Positions 42,701 through 53,600 of a stretch of 64,000 bases of DNA are shown here, in pieces (within the stretch, counting starts at the first letter, position 1; each line of letters opens with the position of its first letter). Source of the stretch: Asterias rubens (taxonomy: Eukaryota; Echinodermata; Asteroidea; Forcipulatida; Asteriidae); contig NC_047069.1 of assembly GCF_902459465.1 (NCBI RefSeq), positions 4,559,171 through 4,623,170 on the forward strand, in the 5' to 3' direction. A program made the position numbers and the translations under genes. The notes under the pieces were generated by a model. That model did not search any database, was not told the DNA's origin, and worked only from the letters and a program-made list of their open reading frames with translations.

Positions 42701-45700
42701 TGGTAAGTCTGCTGCCAAAAAGCGTTTAAAAGTCTCCCATAACGATAAAGTTGGGCCTTTAATGTCCAAGCTGTTCAGTTGCCTGTATACCACTACTCTC
42801 CCTGAAATATTACGTTTGACTCATTACCTTCATCATCTCAGCTGGTCCAGCTGTGCTACTTGAAGCCACGATGTCATCCTGCTCATTACAAGACATAAAA
42901 CAAGAGTTGCAGCCCATCAAAGCCAATTTACCCTGCAAAAATATAACATTGTTAACAAATCAGAAAGTCTAAAAGGCTATTATCACACCCCTAGGGAAGA
43001 ATCAAAGTGCTCAGTATTTTGTCCTACAAGGTATGTGGAGCTACTTTTTGAAGTATGAGACCTATTCCTTTAAAGCACCATGTAATGGTTTACAAAAGAG
43101 CTGTGGCGTAATATGCTGCCAGTCAAACCAGGAACACCAAGGGGAACCCCTTCTCTTTTCGATAAGTGCACTGGGTTCTGTTACGTGCATTACACAACAC
43201 ATGTGGTTCTGACGGCTTTACATGGCATATTAAAAGTAATAAATTAAGAAAAGAAAAAAATTCAACAACAAATATGGAAAAGAACAAAGCTCAGAGTTTC
43301 TTACATCTTCGAAGACCGGTTCCCATTGCTCCCTTGGCCCAATGGCATCAGAGCGACCAATCACCCTCTTCTCGTAATCCACAGAAATGTATTTATCAAA
43401 GCCTGTTTTCAGAGCAATCTTTGTGTCTGACAGTCGGATGGCAGTCAACTGCTCTGGGGGTGCTGGGCCCTCTTGAGCTGAAAAAGAAAACAAAATTGTC
43501 AACAAACATCTGAAAGTAAACAGCATGTTTGGAGAATCTTAATATTGATGATAATAATAATAAAGACATTCCTAAAGCGCAAAACATATCCACCCAAGGG
43601 GTGCTCAAGGCGCTCACAAGAATTTTTTTATTAAAAATGGCGTATCATAAGAATTGATAATTAATATAAAGGAACAATATACACACAATACATTATATTC
43701 TTTGGTACTTGGATACAAATTAACTTGGATACAAATTTACTTGGGTACGAGCTAAGAGCTGACTTGGTTACCAGTTGACCTGGGTACGAGTTGACTTGGG
43801 CACAAGATGACCCAAATTCAAAATACTGTTTCAACAATAACATTTTTAAATGCACACATGACAGTAAGGCACTTACAGTTTGTGTGAGGTGCCCCAAGGG
43901 TAAACATGCCGGTATCCTGCGCAAAGATGAAAGAATTTGGTGCCATCTCGATGACAACATCACCGGTAATCTCATCAAAGTTCCTGATGGCCCACCAGCC
44001 TCCTAGAAGGCAGGAATAGAAACAATGTGAACTGAGTTACACTCTGAGAAAAGGCATCATACTTTTGAGACGTTGACCTCAGCAGATATAAAAATCCTTT
44101 TAATCGGCTCTGAGCGCGTGCGCACACGCTTAGTATTAGGTGCTTTTTTGGTCTAAGCACCCGCGTCGCACTACTAGTGTACAGTAGTCTCTTTTTCTCT
44201 CACCATGACTTTCAGCATCTGGAAGTCTTTCATCTTTCTCTTCTTCCCTCTTCCGCTTTTTCTTGTGTTTTTTGCTGTGAAAGACACAATTAACAAAAAG
44301 GTTAAGCAGGTAGGGGTATTTAAAAAACAAAGAAATGATATATGATGGCTTTTAATTTGAATTCAGTTAATCATGAAACCATTGAATATTCATGTTCAGA
44401 TGTTATGTCTTCAGTCACTGCAGTTTACTTCTAAAGAGCTAATTCTGGTGAGCGACTAGACTTTTTTACCACTGCTCTCGATCGAGTTGACCACATCAAT
44501 CATGCCAGTGCAGTGCTTGGTTCGATCCTACATCCATGGTTAGATATAGTCAATCTTTCTGGTTAGTCTAGTCGGTGTCTGTAGTCAAGTCTTGTCGCTC
44601 ACCCGAACTTGCTCTTTTATAGGTAAGGTTAGCTGTGTCAGTGTCACCAGTAGAGTAAGGTGTCACGCACACTCACAGTCAGTGACAATCAATGTCAAGA
44701 CCTCCATATATTATGTGCAACTGTGTGCTCTGCAGAGCGCAGTTATATTAACATTCACTGTTTAGTGTGACTGAAGTTAACTTCTGTATAGCCGAACGCA
44801 CGACTGGTTTTGCGCAAATTTAAAAAGGGGCATATTCAATTATTGCACACGACGTAATGCCAATTACGGCACTATACTCAAAAGCCATGAGCACTTTAGC
44901 TCACACTATCAATTGGTACATGATGATCACATCGCCAGTACAGAACTAGGGCTTATCTTCTACAATAATTTCTTCCATGGATATAATTGTTAGGTGTGAA
45001 CTCATTGAAAATGTACTAAGGGACACTAAGAATATATGTACGGAATTTCAACTTCTCAAATAAGGTAAAAAATAATGAAAATTGTAGTCAAATTTGTGTT
45101 CGCATTGTTTGTAAAGAAGCTTTATAAATTATACCCAGGACGTCAGTGCAGTGGCACTGACTGACGTCCTACCAGGGCTAACTTCTGTATAGCGTTTTAA
45201 GTGTGCGCAGAGCAAGAAACAATAGCAACATGTGCAAACATGTCCCTGGCTTTTGTTTTGTTTATGTTTGTATTTTTTATGTGTTTTGTTTGTGTTAAAT
45301 TATAGTTTTTTATACTTTTTATGCCGAATAAAAAAAATTAAAAAAATAATATTATAGGCCTATTAATAAAAACCATCCCCCCATAGGGGGCCTATCTCAA
45401 TCTCATGACAAAAAAAAACACATCTCATGACAGTGCGTTATACATCTCAATCATTTGAAGGCTGCACTTTTCAAGGAAGCAGAAGAAGAAGAAGGAAGAT
45501 TCACTGATAAAAGTCCTTGACCTTGTGACCTTTTGACCTTTTGACCTTGTTGTCGTTGACAAAACTGGTAGTCCAGTACTACCTAGGGCCTACTACTACT
45601 ACTACTTACTAATACTACTAGTCATGCTAGTGACTAGACTACTACTACTACACTACACTAGTACACAGTGGCATGCATGGGGTACACACTATCACTACTA

Positions 45701-45787
45701 AAAAACAATCGAAACAAACCTTTTACGATCACTAGTGGTGCCTTTAAGCTTCAGCTTTCCTCCCTTTACAAAATTATATTCAGACAT
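39799..45787 (-). CDS. FRG1: FRG1 protein homologue, complete
   Basis: Nuclear and nucleolar RNA-associated protein linked in animals to pre-mRNA splicing and actin bundling. Coding exons on the minus strand: 45787-45720, 44274-44204, 44002-43877, 43477-43305, 42932-42828, 42491-42400, 40206-40096 and 39835-39799. All phases match, giving 260 aa (human 258). The order is: [16 protein letters not shown] start, Lys-rich basic segment [14 protein letters not shown], then a beta-trefoil fascin-like fold with [29 protein letters not shown] and [16 protein letters not shown], and the conserved C-terminus [19 protein letters not shown] and KADRYCK. The 80-bp tandem repeat at 40204-40682 begins at the acceptor of exon 40206-40096. 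The gene is head-to-head with PDZD8. Confidence 0.97.
40204..40682. repeat. 80-bp minisatellite, six copies, spanning an FRG1 acceptor
   Basis: Units start at 40204, 40284, 40364, 40444, 40524 and 40604. Two variants, gaaactctggatgtg and ggaactctggatttg, alternate in the first five units. On the minus strand each unit contains gatttgcaggaaaa or a close form, the same sequence as the true acceptor of FRG1 exon 40206-40096. Confidence 0.95.
40960..41165 (-). mobile_element. SINE with tRNA-Lys-like part
   Basis: On the minus strand: gtagctcagttggtagagcg, gggagactgcc upstream of it, and ggatcacacc-type sequence at the other end (plus ggatggatcacacccaag). It is in FRG1 intron 6. Confidence 0.7.
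41168..42368 (+). mobile_element. Possible LTR-like insertion between 24-bp direct repeats
   Basis: An identical 24-bp sequence (starting aacgtaaaacgtg, ending ggaaaaagac) is at 41168-41191 and 42345-42368. The 1153 bp between starts TGTCACGAAG and ends close to ACA. Inside are tgtatataaacagg (about 42067) and aataaatgtaaatag (about 42262), placed like the promoter and poly(A) signal of an LTR. No coding region is seen. A 24-bp target duplication would be unusual for an LTR element. It lies in FRG1 intron 6. Confidence 0.45.
42620..42717. repeat. Long hairpin in FRG1 intron 5
   Basis: Arms tggcagcagacttaccagg and acttggtaagtctgctgcca, continuing with tttccattgtt and aacaatggaaa, pair across a loop of about 30 nt. 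It resembles a small foldback element. Confidence 0.8.
43075..43200 (-). repeat. SINE 3'-body fragment
   Basis: Inverse of the 17615-17775 repeat: shared blocks are gataagtgcactgggttct (17680 region in reverse), caggaacacc and ccatgtaatggttta. Confidence 0.5.
43707..43813. repeat. 16-bp minisatellite
   Basis: About six diverged units of the form acttggatacaaatta / acctgggtacgagttg follow each other, with one longer unit in the middle. It is in FRG1 intron 3. Confidence 0.8.
44885..45181. repeat. Dispersed repeat, copy 2 (empty site)
   Basis: Matches 29396-29826 over its length but lacks the 134-bp MITE. It ends in the same gacgtcagt...actgacgtcc palindrome. It is in FRG1 intron 1. Confidence 0.85.
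45518..45547 (+). promoter_or_regulatory. Four TGACCT half-sites spaced by two bases
   Basis: TGACCT occurs at 45518, 45526, 45534 and 45542, exactly 8 bp apart. Read on the minus strand this is AGGTCA in four direct repeats with 2-bp spacers (DR2), the arrangement recognised by several nuclear receptors. It is in FRG1 intron 1, about 170 bp after exon 1. Function is inferred, and a simple repeat is the alternative. Confidence 0.5.
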
Positions 45788-47688
45788 CGTTCTATTCAGA
45801 TGAATTCTCAGAATCTTCAGAATCAAATTGTTGTTCCCATCTATCTATCTCTCTGACGGCAGTGTCTAACTACACTAGCGTTATTTAACGGTCCTCTTAA
45901 ATAGCGTCCTCTTTAGTTTGAGAAGTGTCAATGTACCTTGATTGACTCGTGTGGTTACGTGACGTGTGTGCAGAGAGGACTGTGCCGTTTTCGAAGCCAC
46001 GGCTTGGACTTTGGGCTTTGGCCTGAGCTCCCGTCAGTTATCAAGAAAGCGTGTGCTTTTACTTACCTGTCGTTCCGAACAGCTGGACGACGGAGCCCAT
46101 GCCTAAAACGTGGTTTCGAAAACGGCCATGTCTCTCACACACAAACTCGCGCAAGGAGAAAAAATACGGATAAAAATACACAAGCTAGCTCCTCCTAAAA
46201 TAAGGTGGCTGACAGCGCTGTTTTCTGAACTGTGAAAATCAATATGGCAGCGCCCACCATTCACGGGAACTTAGCTGTGGAAAAGTATAGACAAAACTAG
46301 AATTAAGTCGATGTTTGCACCCCTTGATTTTTATCAATTTTACACCATATCTGAACACACTACACTGGCATCAGCGCCATTCAGCGGTAATCACAGCAAG
46401 TTGTTTTGGCGTTGTTGTCGTTCTCATGTGATCATGCTTCGTGGAGAATTATGGTGAGAATTTGTTTTATATTTCTTAAAATGAAACCTAGGATGCGATA
46501 ATTGGAACTCCTCCTCTTGACGTAGACTGGACTGGTACCTCCATCTACAATTATCGATTATTGATTTGTTGTCTTTTTTGTTTGAAATGTTTTTGTATTA
46601 TGTCTAGCCTAGTGTAGTACTGGTAGGTAGTATAGGGCCGTATTGTCACACTTTTTCAGTATTATTCATTGTTGTTGTTATTGTTACTACTTTTTTGTGT
46701 CCAAATGAACCCGTTTTTCTTATTGTGAGTTTTGAAAAACATGTAACCTTGAATTGAATTGTGGAATAACTTTATAAATCGTTTAAACTAAAAAAAGGAG
46801 TTCAAATATTGATCTTGAGTCTTATTTAAATAAACTTTAAGTTGTATTGAGATGGTTATTGATAGAGGATAACCAAAAAAACAAAGACAAAGATCATTCA
46901 AACAAACAAACAAACATACTGTAAATCCTTTTTAGCCCTCCTAAAAAACAGAACAGAGTTAATGTTACACCATGATTACACTGTGTAATGTTAGTGTTGT
47001 GTCATTTAGAATTAGATTCTGGTCTTGTTAAAATTTATAAAAAGAATGTTGGGCCAATAAAAATGTTGAGCAACGAGAACAAGCCCGTGTGGATGTTTCA
47101 CCTTAAAGTTTTAGCCCTGGAACTGTGGGGAATGTTGTGTGTGTCTCTAAGATATTTACAAACAAAATGTAGGCAGTGTTCCAGAGGCAAATTGGAAGGT
47201 TAGAATTAAAGGGACCTTGGTCACTAAGACTGGCTATGTGACTCAGGGGAACCAACAGCATGCTGCCCGATGACCTTAGACCTGGCCTGACATGCTGTCA
47301 TGCCAGGTACTGAAGCATCTTCTGTAGGGAAGGGGGTGAAGTGAACGATGACAGGATTTCAGTATCAGGAATCTTAGCAATTGCTTGCCAACTTGAGTCA
47401 TGCTTAATCCTCAAGAATTTCATACTTTTGGAAGCAATGTTATGTTAACTGTTGTTATTAATAATGGATCACTAGGTAGTAGTAGTACCTTGTTTTTATT
47501 TAGTTATTAACTTTTATAAGTCATTATCTGAATAAATGAACATCGGTATTTCCTTTTTTGTCATTTCAGATACCAGTCTTTTGCCTTGCAGCATGTTGCA
47601 ACAACCAACTCTCAGCCAATCACAAGCCATGTACCATAACTCCCACCAACACTAAGTGGTGTGTGTCGTGTTCAGCCAATCGGGCACC
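45788..47688. promoter_or_regulatory. Region between FRG1 and PDZD8 starts
   Basis: The two genes diverge from here. A PDZD8 5' UTR exon may end near 46451 (donor gtgaga). The start-codon exon has an acceptor near 47569 and an in-frame TAA at 47653-47655. A YY1-like aatatggcagcgcc lies near 46242. An inverted-repeat element occupies about 45966-46140. The rest is AT-rich with no other gene recognised. Confidence 0.4.
45966..46140. mobile_element. Inverted-repeat element upstream of FRG1
   Basis: Arms gtgccgttttcgaagccacg and cgtggtttcgaaaacggcc are inverse copies, with gagagga and tctctc outside them. It is about 180 bp with no coding capacity. Confidence 0.65.
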
Positions 47689-50600
47689 ATGTTCTTTGTG
47701 GTGTTTGTGTCGGTGCTCTTCGGTGCTTTCTGCATGCTACTGATGCAGATGTTTTTGATGTTCCTGTACTACAAGAACCAAGAGGTCCACCCTATTCAAC
47801 ATCGCACACAGTATGAGAAGGCCAAGATTCCAGAGGTAATTAAATAATAATAAGCGTTTTATTTCACACCCGAAGGGCTTCTCAAAGCGCTCCAATATCA
47901 TTACCCTTGGTCACTGGGGCGTTTAATTCATTCCTTAAAACATCTCAGCCAGCCCCCCCCCCCCCAAGGCAAGTATACAGCCTGTGCAACAAGTATACGC
48001 TACTATTTTGTAGCTAAATCAATTACAAAAACCATCTCTGCCCTCATAGATAACCATTTACCCCTGGGTGGAGAGAAGCAATTATCGTTAATTGTCTTGT
48101 CAGGGACACAGGTGTCACGACCGGAACTTGAACCCACACTCTGCTGAACAGAAACACCAGAGCTTGAGTTCAGTGCTCGTATCCACTAGGCCACAACACC
48201 CCTTAAATAAGGAAGTAGACATTGTGGAACTGAATTATCACTTTGTTCTTCTTTTATGAAATTGAAGGATACTTTTTATTACATGTAAGGGTACACCTCT
48301 CTGCGTACTGAGGGAAAGTATCTTTTGTTGGCAGAACATTTCAAAGGGCACCAAGGCTTTGGCTTCAGCTTAGGCTGCGGTGATTTTCGAAAATGGTGGC
48401 TCTTGGTACATGCCTTCTTGAAGACTGACAAAGCCCAAGCCAGAACCAGAGCACAAGGCAACTTCACCTCACGGATGACTTTTTATCCGCATATTTCTGG
48501 ACTGACTTAACCGATCAAATGGTTTTATAATGAACCTAACATCTTCGGATTCCCCTCACCTTTTTTCCTGGCAGCCAGACGCCTGACAGAAATATCCACC
48601 TGGACTTTCCATTGTGTAGCTGGCACGCACCTACCGTACTACGTTTTTTTCACCCGTATAAAGAAAGACACCATGCCTTGTAAAATTAATTTTGTGGGAT
48701 TTATGTTTTTTTCTGGTTGCATATTTAAAACAAATGTATTATCTTTGGAACAATGAACAGCAAACAAAGTCGGGCAAATCTCATTTCTCTCTAAAAATAT
48801 CAAGTGGGCCTAATAAACCAGAAGAGAAATTTAACCAATCAGTTTCCCTTGTGGTTTATTACTTAATATTTGAAACATAAAGTCCCATCCCCTTAAGGTT
48901 GATCCCTCTCACTGCCACTTACCAAGTTGTATCGTAATCCTAGGTGTGATCCCTGGCAGTTTCAAGTTGAACTAAATAGCAACCCTGAACAAAGATAGTG
49001 ACAAAATAAGAGGACTGCCAATATAGGGCTAGATAAGCTCAATTGGTAGAGCGCCGGCATGTATTCCGGAGGTGGCAGGTTTAAATCCAACGTCCTCAAT
49101 TTATCTTTTTTCAACCCAAAATTAATTAAAAATTTACTTTGAAATCATACAAGTATCTTTCCATTCAGTTTTTCCTTCTTATTTGCCCCTTGTTTTCCCA
49201 GAACATTGACATCTCCTCCTTATTACACAAGACGGAATCCTGCAATGCCCTGAATGTCTTGATATCGTTCCTCTTCCGTGAACTGAAGGATGCCTCGTTT
49301 GTCCGTCGCTGGGTTGTCAGGAAGATGAACGTTGAGTTCGAGGAACTTCTGACCACCAAGGCAGCCGGGAAGATTCTGGAGCAGATAACTGTAAGTATTA
49401 AGAAAGTGTCTGTTTTTGAGTGTGTTTCTATGAGAACAAGTTTAATATAACTGTTAATGCCGCAAAGTATTCTCTTGATATACATTTATAGAGCTTGTTG
49501 CGAATACCCATTGCGCAAGCGCTAATTGTTGAATGAGTTACATGCCGGTCTAGCTAGCGATCAAACTTGATCACTGGGTAGACCAGCGTGCGGCCCATTC
49601 CACGCCTAGCGAGTGCGAACCGAGTATTTGCGATAAGGTCTATTGTTGTGTTCATGTAATAGCTCCCTCATGGGAAAGTGGACGCCATATTGAAAGTTGT
49701 TGAAATGTTGTAGGCTGGTACAAAGGCTGGTGAATGAAGAAGTGTTGTATAATTCAAGAACTGGACATTAAATATGCGATTTAACAACAAGGATCTTATC
49801 TCGTCTCTCCCATCTTTATCAAAGTTTATTGTTTAGATAAACCTAATAGACCCCATATTTAAGGACAAACTGCATTTTGGTTTGCAGGCGCGTCAAGCGT
49901 TTGAATTATTTACGCAGCCGCATTGTTCACTAACCAATCGTACATGAGTTTTGTGAAATACATTTGTGCTGAACGTCGCTCCTAAGCGAATACGCATAAC
50001 TGTGTGTTCAAAATTGTCTGTAAATATGGCAAGCCTATCTATACAGTGTATTAAAATAGACCTAATTGCTTTTGAAGATGTTAAGATTGCATCGGGGATA
50101 AAGAATATTCATTTTGGTTTTTGGCCCTGTACACCGATGTGTGAAGCACTGTTTACTCAGTACTTACCCAAGTTCTGTGACAAAAAAATTGCTTTTGATT
50201 CAGTCTGCTACTTTACATGTAGGTCTTGCATTAGTCGGGGCTTGTTACACTAGACTGCAGGCCCGAGGTCTGTGAGTTTAGCGTCGGGGCCAGGACACGT
50301 CTGACAGTCTTGTGTTTTTGTTCAATTGTTGAGTGTTAAAGAATACTTAGCCATAAGGACAAATGAGATAAAACTTCTCTTAGTACTTGCCTTGTTCTTA
50401 AAATGTAGACTTGTTCTGGGAACGAAGCTAAGAACTACTTTTGAAGCATAGTAGCATTGAAAATCAATATTATACCTATTGTATTGATTTCCATATTATA
50501 TGAGGGTAATGTTCAATGGACCAACATTTTTCCAGGACCAGAATTTAAATGAGATAAACAAATATCTACATTCAGAACAATATTAATAATGATACAGAAC

Positions 50601-53600
50601 ACTTCAGAGTGTTGGTTGGCAAGTTTCCATGTCTCCTTTGTGTTTATTGTTACAAATATATTAAAAAATATACGTGAGTAATATATCAAACACTAGATGC
50701 ATTTCATTAATGCACTGTTGCACAATATACAATATATATCTGGTTTTTCCATTTCACTTGGCTTTGCCTCAAGAAATGGAACAGTCCAGATTTCACCCTC
50801 GTAACCATATTCTGCACCAATGCATGCATCAATGATGTACTCATATCCACAGACATCGTCTTTATTTGACACAAGATGTAATTCAAGACCCCATGAAAAC
50901 CAGATGGTCTTTCACATGAAGATCCATCAAGTACTCAGAATGTGCAGCAGTACATTGTGTAGTAATAGAACATTCACTGTGGCATGTGCCTCAAGGTGCA
51001 TGTTCGAATGCATTACATACTGTCTGCACATTATAATAATGATGTGATGTGATCTACAGTGTGGTATACTTGGCTATGGTGCAGTGATGATATGTCGCTG
51101 TCAGCACATTTGACACTTTAACATGTGCTGTACAATACATTCTTTTGACAAATTGAATGCTAGAATTTTAGAGTGTATATAGTATAAAATTAAAAATGTC
51201 TGCATATTCTTTCTTGGTTCATTTGATAAAGTGCATGTTGCGATTAAAAAAACAAAGTGTTTTTTTTTGTGCGGGGTCATTACAAAAGTTTGACTCTTTC
51301 AGCACGAAAATTTGACATCAATTTTTAGCATGTTATATTTTGTTTTAAATAGTATCCTCGCAGTAACTGTTTATTTTTTGTGTAAAATGGCAGCTCAACA
51401 GGGAAAAATTGACAGTGAAGATTCCAGTTGAATCGTTGTCTGTTTTGAAGCAGAATCATGTAGATTACAGTAGGATAAAACTACAATGAACAAGAACAAG
51501 TGTACAATGCTGAATTCAAACTTGAGTTGTGTCAACAAAGGCGTACAAGAATTCCCCCAAAAGTTCTGGGGAAAAAAACAGTGGGGAAAATGCACAGCAA
51601 GAAGAAAATGTATTACAATTGCTCATGAGTATACTTTCTCAAAATGTGGGGCAAATCAACCCCTCTGCCCCCTTATAAATGTTTTAAATTATTATTTACG
51701 CGACTATCCTAAAAACATTTTTCTGTAATCTTTTTATCACTAACACTTGACAATAATGAAACTTCTACAGCTAAATTATATTACATACACTTCATTCACA
51801 ACGAGTAGGGATTAATTTCATGGCAAAAAAATTTGATCTACAAAAGGTATCAAATCCCTTTAACACATGGGAGTTGTTTTTTGTTGAGTAACCAGTTGAA
51901 CATGTACACATGATCCACTCCCGAAGACAGCACCCAGATGGATCATTATTAATAACCAACCGTTCTCTCAAAGCCGCTCACACTGTGTCCCTGTGCCTAT
52001 AGTGGCCTGCCTCGCCATGTGGAACTAACGCGGTAATTACATCACTGTATAAATATAGACAGTGGCAGGTGTTGAAAACCGAGCCAGGTCTGTCGACCAA
52101 GGATCCAATCTTGAGAATTTCCTGTCACTATGTAAATTTTGGGTTTTATTCTTGAAAGGGCACAGCAGTTTTCCTATGGTAACCACATTAAGGGAACCAC
52201 ATTTCACCACAATGCAGTACTTTGACTCACCCATTAATTTAAAATGTTTTTATTTGTTCTAGGTTCAAGATTATTGTCTTGGGACATCTTTTCCGACAAT
52301 CAAATCTGTGACGTTGATGAAATGTCTTCAAGATGATCCGAAAGAAGTCCCTGAGGTCAGTGCTTAATTTCTTTTTTGTGATGCCAGGTTCCCATTGTTG
52401 TGCGATCCATTATGAACGCCACGAATTGGACATTTAAAGCTGATCCTGGAAATTTTGTTTCCTTCTCTGAAATTCCACATTTGCCCTTTTCCTTTTGCCT
52501 CTGGCACCCTTGGGTGGCATCTCTAAAAGGGTCCAAAAATACTAGCAAAAGCAACTTGATATTAAAGATGTGCTCTCTTCAAGTGCTATCGCTAAATGAA
52601 GGGCATTCGATCTTGTCCGGTATATATATGAGCGCGAGAACTCGTAACGCGAGAACTCGAAAGTGGTATTTTACTGTTGATAAAACATGCAACCAGTTAA
52701 TAATAGATCACACATTTTTTTGCAAACAACGTTGTGGGGACTTGGTATTGCTGTTCTATTATTCCCTTTTCTAAAGTATCCTGTTCTGGGGCAGAAAAAC
52801 GCTGTGGGGATTTTTTTTTCCATTTTGTAAAAGTCCCCACAACTCTGTGTATGCTTGAAACCCACTTTTTGTATTGTGCAGGGATGCAACTTTGTAGCTG
52901 ATTTCCTGTTGTTTTAGTAGTGGCAAAGAAAACTGAAAACTGTACAACGTTGAGTGTGGTTGGCTTTTCAGTTCCTCCTTGATTGCATTTTCCCTGAAAT
53001 ATTTCTCTGGGGTTTTCTTTCACATCTAAAACTGAATACTTCCTTCTTCAGTGCCTTCTCTCCATTGCGTTCTTGGCTAGTAAAGTGGTTAAGGTCGCTT
53101 TTCTGGGAGTCCTTGACTTCACAACCAGAATAAAAAAATGAAGATGGGGTTATGCATAGATCTATGTTTATCTTCTACCAATTCCAATCCGAATTGAAAC
53201 TAAAGTGCAAGGTGCTCATGACCACCGCAGATCATTCAAACTTAAAAACACTCTTTTTATGTTCTTTATCTGTAGTAAGTGTGAAGAAGTTTATGTACTT
53301 AATGTGCATTTTGTTCTTTTGTAGGAAATTGATGTTGCAGCGGAAATAGAATACAACGGTGGTCTGAGGGTCTCAGTTGACGTGGATCTAGTGTTTGGAA
53401 CAACTGCCTATGTGTCGGTCACTGTCACCAAACTCAAGGGTCGTATTCGACTTCAGTTTAGCAGAAACCCATACACACACTGGTCAATGTCTTTCTATGA
53501 TGTGAGTGGACGGATTCTATTTTTTGGATTTGTTAAACAAAAGTTATGTAGCACCTTTGAAGTGTTTACAATCTGCTGTGTTACACTCAGCAGCCACTGC

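Larger units (their letters stand above)
47836..49201 (+). other. PDZD8 intron 1, SINE-rich
   Basis: Holds a family-1 SINE (47845-48201, minus) and a tRNA-Lys-like SINE (48893-49125, plus). The stretch between them has a short aaagggcaccaaggc motif and no exon that I can support. Confidence 0.6.
49391..52262 (+). other. PDZD8 intron 2, no other gene seen
   Basis: Contains an inverted-repeat element (49490-49660), a SINE fragment (50105-50240) and a partial MITE (51775-51865). The remaining sequence is AT-rich. Open frames are short and without recognisable motifs. Confidence 0.55.

Noticed and set aside
46988-47203. 71-codon open frame upstream of PDZD8
   Set aside because: No recognisable motif and no link in phase to the PDZD8 start exon, which has its own in-frame upstream stop at 47653.
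49024-49098. Candidate tRNA gene (cloverleaf-like)
   Set aside because: Stems are imperfect and the sequence belongs to a SINE type with copies at 32748 and 40960.
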